A DNA stretch of 64,000 bases, taken from NCBI GenBank assembly GCA_947462335.1, contig OX381720.1, positions 2,921,501 to 2,985,500 of the forward strand, in the 5' to 3' direction. The notes under the pieces were generated by a model. It was not told the origin of the DNA and searched no databases. It saw nothing but the letters and a program-made list of their open reading frames with translations. The stretch is from Harmothoe impar (Eukaryota; Annelida; Polychaeta; Phyllodocida; Polynoidae). A program made the position numbers and the translations under genes. Shown piece after piece: positions 1-11,170 of the stretch (positions are counted from its first letter, which is position 1; every line of letters begins with the position of its first letter).

Positions 1-4
1 TCAT
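1..4 (-). CDS. Start codon of a C-type receptor gene lying left of the window
   Basis: The ATG complement lies at 2-4. The sequence to its right (1-540) is a near copy of the region just upstream of the complete C1 receptor gene (12233-12780). A third C-subfamily receptor, transcribed leftwards, must therefore begin here. Only its initiator codon is visible, so whether the gene is intact is unknown. Confidence 0.6.
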
Positions 5-765
5 GATGTAGACTATGTGCACACTAATGCTAAATCAAATAGTTTGTTGAAAACCAAAAAATGAGCTTTTCAATAGATCATTTTGAATCTGGTTAAGTTG
101 TACAAAACACTGAGTTCCCTGTAGACCACTGTTGTATGTACGTCCACAATAATGTAGCTTTGGAGACAGAATGCAGGAGTTTCTGCTACACAAGTAGAAA
201 TGATGAGAGTGGAGATAATGATTGTTAAAAATACCGGGACCAAATATTTTCCCATATTCAGATATTGATGAGACCTATTCAAATATGAATATTGAGGCAT
301 AGAATTCTCGATTAGGTATTGTGTTCACTGTTCTGCAAATATGACTGTTCAGAACTTGTTTAAGAACTTGTTGATATTCTAGACAGGTATTAGGCATGCC
401 AATATGTAAGTGTAACTTAAAGCAGAGCTGACAAAGAGAACCTTTAATCAATTGTAATATATGCAAAAGTAATACACTAGCCATCTTATATAAATTATTC
501 AAAGAAAAGTTGAGAAAAAAGGTGTGTTTTGTCATCTTAAACCAATTTGAATGTGGATCTCATCTGCATGTGTAAACCATATATCGTTCACAGAATCTTC
601 TCTCTGATTGAGCAATGGAAGCATTGATCAATAAAGTCTGAAGAAATTACTGATCAGAATATCCACTTTATAAAGCTAATAGATGCTGTCAGGTAAAACT
701 ACTTTGATCAATGTTAACTTTAGGAACATTGATCCATGACATACAGTTACCGACAACACACCTTT
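5..765. other. Upstream flank of the C0 receptor, duplicated at 12254 and 28820
   Basis: No gene is visible. About 540 bp match the upstream flank of C1, and more weakly of C2, including the run of conserved stretches about 70-500 bp upstream of the start codon. The three-fold conservation suggests either a shared promoter region or simply recent duplication. Short open frames here contain no recognisable domain. Confidence 0.6.
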
Positions 766-826
766 CATATATCTATCTATCTATCTATATCTATATTTAT
801 ATCTATATCTATATCTATATCTATAG

Positions 827-892
<66 letters not shown>
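766..892. repeat. Compound TATC / TA microsatellite
   Basis: ATCT/ATAT repeats pass into an uninterrupted TA run at about 825-886. The tract is absent from the homologous region at 12780-13780, so it expanded after duplication. Confidence 0.95.
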
Positions 893-1214
893 CACAATAA
901 CAGATTTGAAGAAATTTTGATTCTTTTATATTTTATTTGTAAACAGCACAACGTCTTTTTGATATATACTAGGTAACATGGATACTAAAAATGTTGAAAG
1001 CAGTGTCTTATTATTTAATTAGTTTGGTCAGAATTGTCCTAATTGTACAGTTCTGGCATGGATGACTCATCATAAATGATAACAACTATATCATGTTTAT
1101 AGGGTCATATCTTAGCTACATGGAAAGTGAGTTCAACCATGTGCTCCCATTTCACTCAGGACAAATTAATAAACCTAGTCTGTGACTTCTACAAATATTG
1201 GTAAATAAATGGCA

Positions 1215-1790
1215 ATTTTCATTGATTATTGTAAAGCCTTTGATACCATCAACCATGATAAATTGTTGGATAAGCTACCTGGCTTTGGTTTAATTGGAAG
1301 TAATCACATGGTTTAAAAAATATATGTCTAGCAGAATTTTAAAAAATCCATTTAATGTACATTCAGAATGGCGAGAGATTACCATTTGAGGCCGTCAAGG
1401 GTCTATTTCAGGCACGTTATTATTCATTATGTAAGCTTATGACCTTTCTCGTCAAAATATCAGGAGTAGTGTACTCCAATATGCAGCTGATACAGTATTG
1501 TGTGTGGAAGGAGATAACATTGTTGTTGTTAATAGAATTCTACAAAAGGACTTGGATACTTTAGCAAACTATTGTGATGATAATCAGCTCATAATTAATC
1601 CAAGTAAAACCAAGTCAATTATCTATACTCATGAAGATTGCTTACATATTGGTAAACTATTTGTGAAAAGAATTATAAGTACTTAGGTGTCACATTGGAG
1701 TCAAAACGTTATTTCAAAAAGCGTTTAAAAAAATGACAGATAGAGTAAATCATAAAATGTGTATTCTCATTCACTAGACAAGTTGCTTTT
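1215..1790 (+). pseudogene. Decayed LINE reverse transcriptase fragment
   Basis: Broken frames translate to typical non-LTR reverse transcriptase blocks: an IDYCKAFDTINHDKL block near 1219, then after frameshifts a LIINPSKTKS block near 1590 and a KYLGV block near 1677. The YADD box cannot be read cleanly. A shorter copy lies at 17240-17490, so the insertion predates the segmental duplication. It is non-functional. Confidence 0.8.
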
Positions 1791-2952
1791 ATTTAAATTC
1801 ATCACTTAATATATTAAAGACATCCCCCACCCCTGACAAAAAGTAAAAGGGCCACCATTTATCAATCATGTCAAGTTCTTCATCAACCTGAAATTGATTA
1901 AATAAAGAGAAAATCAGGGTTTAAGCTGATTTGTTCCATGCAAAATTGTCAGGACAGCAATATAGCACCTAGATAACTTTGCTGTATTCTCATAAACAGC
2001 TGAGTTGATGATATAGTGCTATAGTACTAGGGACTCTTGTTTCATCCTTCCCTTTTATTATCCCTTGACCTGGAGCGATGCCCGGAGAAGGTCCTTCCAG
2101 TCTGGTTAGCCGCTCCGAGGTAACGATTACCAGGCTGGCGTTAAAATCTCACCACCACCACCTTGTACTGTTTTGCTACATGATAGGACAAGATGGTGCA
2201 ATAAACAACAATCCAAGTTGTATTTTTCCCTGCAGTAGATCTGCAGTATTAGGTCAGTTTAGAATCTGAAAGCTATTTTGTATTAAGATTGATGATGTGA
2301 AGAGATACTATATCGAAATGTCTTAAATTTGCCTCCTCATCGTATTTTGCACACGGTTTGCATAAATGATTGGTTTGCAAGTGGCAGGCTGCATCAATAA
2401 TGCTAATTCTGGAAACCTTTAGGACAACCTTGTGCTTTCAAACCCTTTAAGGACAGCTTGATCTGTTCATGAATCATGCCCTTGGTCGTCATGATGAATG
2501 AATGCAGTCCTGGCGAGCTACATACAAGCATCCTGCCGACCCTACAGCTTTGAGACACGCCAGAAACGTTGGCACAATACACCAATGTAGCACTAATAAG
2601 TTACTCGCTGGGGCAAATGTTATCTTTTACGGCATCCGTCCTTAAAGGGTTGATACATTATGGTGTTTGGTTACATCAAAAAGAGAGGTTCATCTTACAA
2701 TTGCTGGTTGATATCAAACTTTGAGAAACTTTCACTATCAATTTCCCAATGATTTCTCCATATATCATCTTTAATAGTGACATTAATTTTATCCATTGAG
2801 TTGGTTCAGTGTGAAGGAAAGGTTTAATGATTCTTCATTAATCATGTTTCAATTAGATATGCCTTCTCAGGGTTGAGTTTTAAAGAAGTGTTAGTGAAAC
2901 CATTATGTGAGACACTCTGGACTGGTATAGATGGTGTCTGTAGTAGCTTATG
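1791..2952 (+). other. Upstream region of receptor A1, duplicated before A2
   Basis: No supported gene. From about 2262 onward it matches 17492-18160 closely. A 60-codon frame on the minus strand at 2403-2585 is repeated at 17632-17814, but it has no recognisable domain and lies in uniformly conserved duplicated DNA, so I treat it as non-coding. The stretch 1791-2260 is missing from the second unit. Confidence 0.6.
2060..2165 (+). repeat. Dispersed repeat, copy 1
   Basis: About 100 bp, including the run AGAAGGTCCTTCCAGTCTGG and a GGCTGGCGTTAAAATCT end, recur in reverse orientation at 36610-36705. There is no coding potential. It may be a SINE or MITE piece; the family was not identified. Confidence 0.6.
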
Positions 2953-3110
2953 CAGGGGCGTGGCAAGCAGTTTCAAAGTAGGGGAGACTGAGGGGTATTT
3001 TGACCCTTTTTGACCCCTTTTTACTTGACTTTTCTGGTTTGACCTTTTTTGGGGTTGGTCAAAAGTGGGGGGGACACGTCCCCCCCATCCCCCCGGTTGC
3101 AACGCCCCTG
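2953..3110. mobile_element. 158-bp MITE just upstream of receptor pseudogene A1
   Basis: The ends are inverted (CAGGGGCGT... and ...ACGCCCCTG) and are flanked by a direct TTATG duplication at 2948-2952 and 3111-3115. The second unit has the uninterrupted site (18150-18162). The interior is rich in C and G runs. It landed 14 bp before the presumed start codon of A1. The superfamily is uncertain because the 5-bp target duplication does not fit hAT. Confidence 0.85.
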
Positions 3111-3124
3111 TTATGTGCATCAGA

Positions 3125-4106
3125 ATGGAAGACATCGGGAGGAACCAATCTCTACATTATTTGTTTCAGGAGAACTCTACAAACTCCACAAATGTTACAT
3201 ATGTGACAGATACTGCTGTGTTCCCTCAAGAAACAATTATATTGCTTGTATTTTCTTGTATTGGACTGGTTCTAAACAGTCGCATCATTGTAGTGATAAG
3301 GTACGGATATTCTGGCAAGACATCTGTCTTTATGCTACTTACCCCTTACTTCCACTGGCATCATCGGTATGGCACTGTCACTTGGTAGTTTTCATGAAGT
3401 ATGTAGCACCAGCTGTTTCTTCTTGCTTAATTTCACTTATATCAGTGGAACGATTCATTGCTGTATTTTCCCCATTGAAGGCACACATTTATATAACCAG
3501 AAGAAAACTATTTTTTACCACTTTGACTCTCATTGTTTCAATATCCATCATCCACATACCGATACTATTTACTTCTAACATTAGTAAAACGAAGACTGGA
3601 CACAAATGTCATTCCTTTGGACCTGCATCTTTAGTTGAAATGCTTTACACACTTCTACTTGTATTCATACACAGTATTATTCCCTTCTGCATCATCTCCA
3701 TTTAAACATACGGATAGTGAGGAAGGTCCATTTCTATAGAGGCTTCAGAGCTCAACACTCAACAAATCAACGGAAGAAATCTTCTGATAGAAACAACTTT
3801 ATTTTCATGATGTTGGGTGTGTGCCTTGTCTTTATAGTTACAACATTGCCAAAAGGAGTGTGTCTTGTTTTATACTCCTTATCAAAATATCTAGGATCAG
3901 ATTTCATAAAAAGTAACAGTCTAGTTTTATTTGTAGTTACCAAACTGTGGATCATCAACCACAGTGTGAACTTTGTGCTGTACTGCCTGACTGGGTCTGG
4001 CTTCAGGCACACACTGCTCCGTCTTGTACCATGTTGTACCAGACATGATTCAGTTAGTCACATTCACCAACCCGTGTGTAATACAGTGCAGGAGACAGTG
4101 CTATAA
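3125..4106 (+). pseudogene. Receptor A1, broken class A GPCR
   Basis: This is a single-exon rhodopsin-like receptor nearly identical to intact A2 (18172-19221). Two lesions kill it: a 67-bp deletion near 3348 that removes TM2 and the first extracellular loop and shifts the frame, and a one-base deletion near 3703 after TM5 that creates a stop. The three pieces lie in successive frames. The remaining sequence still shows the VERFIAVF motif after TM3, the TM7 motif NHSVNFVLYC and the ETVL tail. High identity to A2 indicates recent loss. A MITE sits 14 bp upstream of the start. Confidence 0.9.
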
Positions 4107-4248
4107 GTATAGTATTTATAATATGGCTGCTGCATTGGGAGAACCTTAAATAATATAAGTATTTCTTACCCTTTAACAAAGCTTTTATCCTTATAGTAAA
4201 TTCTACCATATAAAACTCAGATTAGCTGCACCCTATCACTGTACTAGA

Positions 4249-4476
4249 GACCCGTAAATTCTCGTGTATAACCCGCACCTCGCGTATAACCCACATCCCG
4301 ACTATGAGAAAATCCTATAACCCGCATCTGGGGTCTGAATATTGCGATTTGAGTACTGTAATATACTTTTTAAAACCCTCATATTACCTACCCCAAGACT
4401 TTCAGAATACTGTATAACCCACACTAGAGGGTTGGTTCCTGTATAACCTGCAGGTTGTACACAGGAATTTACGGTA
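4249..4476. mobile_element. MITE in spacer downstream of A1
   Basis: About 230 bp, with inverted ends reading CCGTAAATTC...GTATAACC and the reverse complement at the far side. Internal TATAACCC blocks recur. Copies occupy the same position after B1 (6231-6458) and A2 (19366-19593), so it was present before the receptor genes were duplicated. Confidence 0.75.
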
Positions 4477-5031
4477 GTAAGAAGCGCTGTACTATAGTAG
4501 TAAATACTTGTGTTTTAGCCACACCCTGAATTTAAGTCAATCCTATAAGCCCCACTGGCAACCTGACTAGCACACTACCCATGGCTTCTGCGCAAGAATT
4601 TATGGTTATTATGCAGGATAAATAAGGACGATGTATTGACTCATCTTCTCTCCATATGACACATGAGATGTCGTATAATGTGAGGCCTGTGTGAAATAAG
4701 ATATCCTGCTCATCAGGGTTCAATATTCTTGTACATGTGCCACTAATATGCATAGCAAATCTTCTCTCTAATGACACAAGTGAAAAACACACCAATTTTA
4801 AGATAATTTTTCATGCATTCATTCATTGTATTCATAATCTATGTGTGAGGGGGGCACTACATCTGAAATATGATACTACTGAGACATCAACTGTAATTTA
4901 CTTAATCAATTCTCATTCATCAGAACTTGAGTTATGTCCATTGTTCTCTGTACCTATGAAGCACAGTCATAGCCTTCAGTTATTCAGCACCTTAAGCTTT
5001 TCTCTTACACACAATTTGTTTGAGAACCGGT
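4477..5031 (+). promoter_or_regulatory. Conserved upstream region of receptor B1
   Basis: About 540 bp precede B1 and are repeated before B2 (6459-7029) and B3 (19594-20180). Blocks such as GTGTGAGGGGGGCACTA and AACTTGAGTTATGTCC are kept in all three. No gene is visible. This is the likely promoter and 5' UTR of B genes, inferred only from position and conservation. Confidence 0.45.
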
Positions 5032-6087
5032 ATGGAGAACATTATTGGCAACCAAACAGTTTTGGGGGGTTCTTCATGTCATGAGAAAACTACACAGAAC
5101 TGGAATATTAGAGATGATGCAGATAAAGATAATGTTGCCGGACTGTCATTTAAGACGACTGTGTTTCTTGCTTTCATTGGCGCAGGGATGGTTCTGAACA
5201 GTCTGATTATCATAGTGATAACCTACGGCTCCCTAATGAAATCTGTGTTCATGACACTGCTGCTGGTTCTAGCTATTGCTGATAACTTGACACTGCTGAC
5301 TGCAGTTTTGGGAGAGAATGCAATCTATTCCTTGCTTCCCTTTGCATCATCAGTGTGGCACTGTCATTTGACTGTATTTTTAAAATATGTATCTCCCACT
5401 GTGTCCTCTTGGTTAGTGGTACTTGTATCAATGGAACGATTCATTGCCATATTTTACCCATTGCAGGTTCACATACATTGCACCAGAAGAAAGCTGTGTC
5501 ATGGCACTTCGATTCTCATTGCTATTATATGCATCATTCATGTTCCAATGTTGTTCACTTCTAACATGCATGAAGAGAAAAGTGTACATATCTGTCACTC
5601 CTTTAGATCTGTGGCTCTACTTGAAACCCTTTACATACTTGTACTTGTATTCATACACAGCATTATTCCATCCTGTATCATTTCTGTGTTAAACATACAA
5701 ATAGTGAAGAAGATCCATTCCCATAACCGGTTTAGAGTGCGATACTCCATAGAGCAACAGAAGAACAACAAAACAAACCTAAGTTTCATGATGTTAGCAG
5801 TGTGCATTGTCTTCATCATTCTGACAATTCCAAAAGGAGTGTGCCTTGTTTTATATTCCTTATCAAGATATCTTGGATCAGATTTCATGCAGAAAGACAG
5901 TGTTGTTTTACTTGTATTCAAGAAACTGTGGATCATCAACCACAGTGTGAACTTTGTGCTGTACTGCCTGACTGGGTCCGGCTTCAGGCACACACTGCTG
6001 CGTCTTGTACCATGTTGTACCAGACAGGATTCAGTTAGTCACATTCATCAACCCCGGTGTACTACAGTGCAGGAGACTGTACTCTAA
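5032..6087 (+). CDS. Receptor B1, class A GPCR
   Basis: Intact single-exon rhodopsin-like receptor of 351 residues. The ATG at 5032 is preferred because relatives also begin with ME-I-GNQ. The N-terminus carries NQT and a short Cys/Asn-rich stretch. TM1 runs about 43-65 and TM2 71-92, with Cys111 before TM3. The DRY position reads MERF (135-137). The ECL2 cysteine is at about 188, TM5 196-220, TM6 251-276, and TM7 has NHSVNFVLYC. The C-tail has a CC pair at 328-329 and ends ETVL. Its 3' flank is of A type (shared with A1 and A2), unlike B2 and B3, so it looks recombinant. The ligand is unknown; the TM7 signature resembles peptide and FMRFamide-like receptors, and clustering suggests chemoreception. 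Confidence 0.9.
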   Translation: MENIIGNQTVLGGSSCHEKTTQNWNIRDDADKDNVAGLSFKTTVFLAFIGAGMVLNSLIIIVITYGSLMKSVFMTLLLVLAIADNLTLLTAVLGENAIYSLLPFASSVWHCHLTVFLKYVSPTVSSWLVVLVSMERFIAIFYPLQVHIHCTRRKLCHGTSILIAIICIIHVPMLFTSNMHEEKSVHICHSFRSVALLETLYILVLVFIHSIIPSCIISVLNIQIVKKIHSHNRFRVRYSIEQQKNNKTNLSFMMLAVCIVFIILTIPKGVCLVLYSLSRYLGSDFMQKDSVVLLVFKKLWIINHSVNFVLYCLTGSGFRHTLLRLVPCCTRQDSVSHIHQPRCTTVQETVL

Positions 6088-6230
6088 AGTCGGTACATAT
6101 AATATGGCTGCATTGGGAGAACCTTAAATAATATAAGTCTTTCTTACCCTTCAACAAAGCCTTTATCCTTATAGTAAATTCTACCATAAAAAACTCTCAG
6201 ATTAGCTGCATCCCTAGCACTGTACTATAC

Positions 6231-6458
6231 ACCCGTAAATTCGAGCGTATAACCCGCACCTCGCGTATAACCCACACCCTGACTATCAGAGAATCCTATA
6301 ACCCACATCTTGGGTCTGTCTATTGCGGTTTTAGTACTGTGTAATATACTTTTTAAAACCCTCGTATTACCCGCCCCCAGACTTTCAGAATACTGTATAA
6401 CCCACACTAGAGGTTTGGTCTGCGTATAAACTCGCGGGTTATACGCGGGCATTTATGG
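6231..6458. mobile_element. MITE in spacer downstream of B1
   Basis: Same family and position as 4249-4476 and 19366-19593. The inverted ends are clearest here: ACCCGTAAATT on the left and AATTTATGG variants on the right, with GTATAACCCGC blocks just inside. Confidence 0.75.
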
Positions 6459-7029
6459 TAGTAAGAAGTGCTGTACTATACATGTAGTAGTAAGAACTTG
6501 TGTTTAAGCCACACAACAATTTTAAGCCGATCACATAAGCCCTACTGGCGACCTGACTAGCATACTACCCATGGCTTCTACGCGACAATTTATGTTACTC
6601 ATGCATGATAAATAAAGAGGATGTATTGACTCACCTTTTCTCTCCACGACACGTGAGATGTCCTACAATGTGAAAGAGGCCGGTGTGAAATGAGATATCC
6701 TGCTCATCAGGGTTCAATATTCTCTTACATGTACCACTAATGTGCATAGGAAATCTTCTCTCTAATGACACAAGTGAAAAACACACCAATTTGATATCAA
6801 TTTTAAGATGATTTTTCATGCAGTCATTCATTGTATTCATAATTTATGTGTGAGGGGGGCACTACATCTGAAATATGATACTACTGAGACATCAACTGTA
6901 ATTTACTTAATCAATTCTCATTCATCAGAACTTGAGTTATGTCCATTGTTCTCTGTACCTATGAAGCACAGTCATAACCTTCAGTTATTCCGCACCTTTT
7001 TCTTACACATGATTTGATTGAGAACAGGT

Positions 7030-8034
7030 ATGGAGAACATTATTGGCAACCAAACAGTTTTGGGGGGTTCTTCATGCCATGAGAAAACTACACAGAACTG
7101 GAATATTACAGACAATGCAGATGAAGATAATGTTGCCGGACTGTCATTTAAGACGACTGTGTTTCTTGCTTTCATTGGCACAGGGATGGTTCTGAACAGT
7201 CTGATTATCATAGTGATTACCTACGGCTCCCTCATGAAGTCTGTGTTCATGACACTGCTGCTGGTTCTAGCTATTGCTGATAACTTGACACTGCTGACTG
7301 CAATTTTGGGAGAGAATGCAATCTATTCCTTGCTTCCGGTTGCAGCATCAGTGTGGCACTGTCATATGACTGTATTTATAAAATATGTATCTCCCGCTGT
7401 GTCCTCTTGGTTAGTGGTACTTGTATCAGTGGAACGATTCATTGCTGTATTTTACCCATTGCAGGTTCACATATATTGTACCAGAAGAAAACTCTGTTAT
7501 GGCACTTCTAACATGCATGAAGAGAAAAGTGTACATATCTGTCACTTCTTTGGATCTGTGGCTCTACTTGAAACCCTTTACATACTTGTACTTGTATTCA
7601 TACACAGCATTATTCCATCCTGTATCATTTCTGTGTTAAACATACAAATAGTGAAGAAGATCCATTCCCATAACCGGTTTAGAGTGCGATACTCCATAGA
7701 GCAACAGAAGAACAACAAAACAAACCTAAGTTTCATGATGTTAGCAGTGTGCATTGTCTTCATCATTCTGACATTTCCAAAAGGAGTGTGCCTTGTATTA
7801 TATTCCTTATCAAGATATCTTGGATCAGATTTCATGCAGAAAGACAGTGTTGTTTTACTTGTATTTAAGAAACTGTGGATCATCAACCACAGTGTGAACT
7901 TTGTGCTGTACTGCCTGACTGGGTCCGGCTTCAGGCACACACTGCTCCGTCTTGTACCATGTTGTACCAGACAGGATTCAGTTAGTCACATTCACCAACC
8001 CCGGTGTAATACAGTGCAGGAGACTGTACTCTGA
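7030..8034 (+). CDS. Receptor B2, in-frame loss of TM4
   Basis: Open frame of 334 residues, almost identical to B1 and B3. A 51-bp in-frame deletion removes about residues 160-176, which is all of TM4. The deletion joins two copies of CACTTC that flank the missing segment in B1, so it arose by slippage or microhomology. Six-helix topology would put the ECL2 cysteine and everything after it on the wrong side of the membrane, so a working receptor is unlikely although the frame is open. VERFIAVF, NHSVNFVLYC and the ETVL tail are intact. The ATG at 7030 follows the same logic as for B1. Confidence 0.85.
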   Translation: MENIIGNQTVLGGSSCHEKTTQNWNITDNADEDNVAGLSFKTTVFLAFIGTGMVLNSLIIIVITYGSLMKSVFMTLLLVLAIADNLTLLTAILGENAIYSLLPVAASVWHCHMTVFIKYVSPAVSSWLVVLVSVERFIAVFYPLQVHIYCTRRKLCYGTSNMHEEKSVHICHFFGSVALLETLYILVLVFIHSIIPSCIISVLNIQIVKKIHSHNRFRVRYSIEQQKNNKTNLSFMMLAVCIVFIILTFPKGVCLVLYSLSRYLGSDFMQKDSVVLLVFKKLWIINHSVNFVLYCLTGSGFRHTLLRLVPCCTRQDSVSHIHQPRCNTVQETVL

Positions 8035-9344
8035 TGCAGATAAGGTGTACGGCTGCAGCATGAGGACTGTACGCTTCATATTCCTGCTTCATGGGACAAT
8101 CCAACAAGAGCAAGACAGTACCAATTGGTCAATAGTAGTTTTTTCTGGCTTTCCCAGTAAACAAACAACGTTATACACCACTTTATAACGTTATATAACG
8201 TTATATGTCAACTTTTTTTAATGCTTTTTAGTATGACATAACGTTATGTACAGTTCAAAATGTTATTTTGACGTTAAATAACGTTTTTTGTTAGCTGGGT
8301 TTAGGATTATGTCAGTTGATATAATGTTTTTGATATATTTCACGGTCCTTTACTACTGTTGTTCATAGTTTTTGCAGATGATTGTGATTTACTTTTCATT
8401 CATTGTGATAACTATGTTCTGATTGATTCAATATGTAATACATGTACTTGATTTGAATAAACTGATCTATATTTAATTTAATGATGTGCAAATTTCTATT
8501 ATTTGAAAAATATTACAAATGTTCATTATCCATCGTCTTTATGTTAACGAACTCGCATGATTCAAATGGCCGATAGTTTGTTGTGTAAGATATGAATGTA
8601 TTATTGCTATATCATAAGCATTAGGTTGCTGCACATACATTCCTTGTATCATATTTACATAGGATCTACCATATTGATACTGATGATGGATAATTATGGT
8701 AATAAAGGCTGGACACAAAGCGATGAATGGACTTGGGCCCTGAAATTTATCAGATGGCCTATTTATTAAACATGATATAACACGACATGCAGAGAAAGAA
8801 AAAAATTCTCTCTCAAGCCAGAGTCGGGGAGCATGAGGAAAGCGTCCTCTGCCGTTGACAAGCAAGCGCACAATAAACATGGTAACCAGGGATTCTCTCC
8901 AGCCCAGGTAGTACCACCCTGAAACACAAGGGGGAGCATGTGAGCCCCTAAGCAACATCTAAGCAGTTCATACTAAAGCCACTAGGGGAATGGCGCCGGG
9001 TAACATATCCCAATTAACAACACTGGGAACAATGCCTGCAGTTACAACCTATATTAGCATGATCCAGAAATCAGTTTTTAACTTATTCGGGGTGAGCATG
9101 TGTGGATTAATCAGATCTAGAGGGTATTAGTGAGAGCTTCTAAAAGCTGCTCTAGAATCATTGATAGATACTGCTTTGTGCATTATTCTCTCTCCTTTTG
9201 TGTTCATGCATAAATCCAGCACTGGAGAGTATGCTACCCAAGACACATCCGATACTGTGTTGTCAAAAGTCCAATAAAGATTTGTCTTTGAAAAAACTCT
9301 GACCTACCATGATGCCAATTGCGTCTCATCTGCCATCCTTCCAC
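8035..9344. other. Downstream block of B2, duplicated at 21237-21453 and 23762-24740
   Basis: No supported gene. 8160-8290 is rich in ATAACGTTAT palindromes that have decayed (CG to TG) in the second unit. A minus-strand frame of 139 codons at 8539-8958 is matched by 137 codons at 24054-24467. The block is conserved only as part of the segmental duplication, contains no domain I recognise, and the copies differ at many amino acids, so I do not call it a gene. Confidence 0.6.
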
Positions 9345-9686
9345 CAGTGGCGGATCCAGGATTGTGTAGAGGGGGGGGGGGGGCCCAAACCTGGCCAACC
9401 CGGAGACACTATCTGTTTTACCGTGAGTGAAGCACATAAGCTATACTAGGTGGGTTTGGGGGCATGCCCCCAAGAAATTGTTGTTGATCTAGACTTGAAA
9501 TTCTCACACATTTTAGGACACATATTTTAAGACTCAGTCCCCTCCCCCTTATCCAGATCAGAGACCCTCAGTCAGGTTCTATGAATCATACTCCACAATC
9601 TCTTTCCCTCTTTTCTTCTCCTTTCTCTTTTTTTTTTTGGGGGGGGGGGTGCAAGGCCTGTCGGGCCCCCCCTGGATCCGCCAATG
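9345..9686. mobile_element. hAT-like non-autonomous element, unit I only
   Basis: The termini CAGTGGCGGATCCAGG and CCTGGATCCGCCAATG are inverted, and TTCCAC is duplicated at 9339-9344 and 9687-9692. The second unit has the clean empty site near 24728-24740, so it inserted after the segmental duplication. The interior has long G runs. hAT assignment rests on the CAGTGGCGG-type end only. Confidence 0.85.
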
Positions 9687-9913
9687 TTCCACTACCACCC
9701 TGCCAGCAAACTGAAGTCTATTATTGCTTGAATGGGCAGCAGGGCCCTCAATTGCAGGGTTACCTCGGTTTGAAACAATCATTTCCACTGAAGGGGCCAT
9801 GGATATGGCTATAAGAATACATTGTCTGTTGCTTAGATAGTTCATTAATCTCTTCATGACCTGTTTTGTGTTTGGCTTTTGTTATGTTCTGAAATATGAT
9901 TATTACAAATACA

Positions 9914-10758
9914 TTTGCGAGTCCCTTGTGGAGTACCCCAGGACTGTGTCCGAGGGCTATTCCTGATAAAAATTTTCATAAAATTATTTTATTCCATTGT
10001 GAATCTCCTGTAAACAAGAATTGCGGTTGTTGCCGCATAAAAAAATGCCTCAGGCATTTTCATACGCAGCAACAGCCGCAATTCTGGCATTCAAAGGAAG
10101 ATAATGTCTACATGGTTGGTATCTATGAAGGGGACCCATTCAAGACACCAAATAAGCAGGGGGGAGGGGTTATCAAGGGGGTGGATGATATTACTTCGAA
10201 TATAGTATTTCCTATGAATTTCTTGGGTACATGTTTGGGGGGGAGGGGGTAGCTAGGCAACCAGCTGTATTAGCAACAAACCAATAGAACCATTCAATTC
10301 ATTGGGTCCATACTGGGGGGGGGGGGATAGGTATGATTATAATCAACCTCAGGACCATGGAAATGTGTGGTGCTAGGCAGATAAACAATTAGAATAGCTG
10401 TTGCTAGGCAACCAGCTGTAATAGCAACAAACCAATGAAACCATTGAATTTCTTGGGTCCATATTAGGGGGGATAGGTATGATTATAATCAACTTCAGGA
10501 CCATGAAACTGTGTGTTGCTAGGCAGATAAACAATTAGAATAGCTGTTGCTAGGCAACCAGCTGTATTAGCAACAAACCAATGAAACCATTGAATTCCTT
10601 GGGTCCATATTAGGGGGGGTATGTATGATTATAATCAACCTCAGGACCATGGAACTGTGTGTTGCTAGGCAGATAAACAATTAGAATAGCTGTTGCTAGG
10701 CAACCAGCTGTATTAGCAACAAACCACCAGGTGGCTACGCCACCACTTCAGCATAAAA
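9914..10758. mobile_element. Half-deleted foldback element with satellite arm
   Basis: This matches the right half of the complete element at 24923-27318. 10020-10090 is the central hairpin region, then about 3.3 units of a 146-151-bp tandem repeat (unit starts at 10252, 10403, 10549, 10695), ending in the terminal sequence with GGTGGCTACGCCACCACTT. The left arm is gone; flanking ATGATTAT joins directly to the centre. Confidence 0.8.
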
Positions 10759-11170
10759 AACATGCCTGGGTCCAATTCCCCCCCTCCCCATCTGATCTCT
10801 GGCTGCCCAGAGATAACATTTGACTCTCCCCCCCCCCCCATTCTCTAACTATTATACTGTTCCAGTGTTTGAGTAAGACTTAGAATTTGAAGAAAAAAGT
10901 ATGGGACTGGGGATGATGCAATCGTAGACCAGATTCCCATTAAAAGATAAATCACCAAAGTTGAAAACAGACAAAACAAGCGACTGCTAGGCCATATGTT
11001 AAATTCAACATTCAACACTTAATATGTTTGGTTCAAAAGCCGGGACAGCATTTTAACATCTATGGTAAGTTCTGAACATTGAGTATGCAAATTGCTGGAG
11101 ACATATGCTTGATCACCATAGCTTACTACAACATGGTAAAATATTGAAGATCCTGTTTTTGAATATAAGA
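10759..11170. other. Spacer downstream of C1
   Basis: No gene seen. It contains two C-runs (about 10775 and 10830) and is copied at 27319-27731, so it is part of the segmental duplication. It probably includes the 3' UTR of C1. Confidence 0.5.

Noticed and set aside
711..920. 69-codon Tyr/Ile-rich frame
   Set aside because: Translation of the TATC/TA microsatellite.
2403..2585. 60-codon frame repeated at 17632-17814
   Set aside because: Lies in duplicated non-coding sequence; too short and without recognisable features.
5355..5564. Repeated +1 and minus-strand frames inside the receptor genes
   Set aside because: They recur only because the receptor genes themselves are duplicated; they are shadows of the true coding frame.
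8539..8958. Minus-strand 139-codon frame, matched by 137 codons at 24054-24467
   Set aside because: The match is explained by the segmental duplication. No domain, no signal peptide, and many amino-acid changes between copies; the surrounding non-coding DNA is equally conserved.
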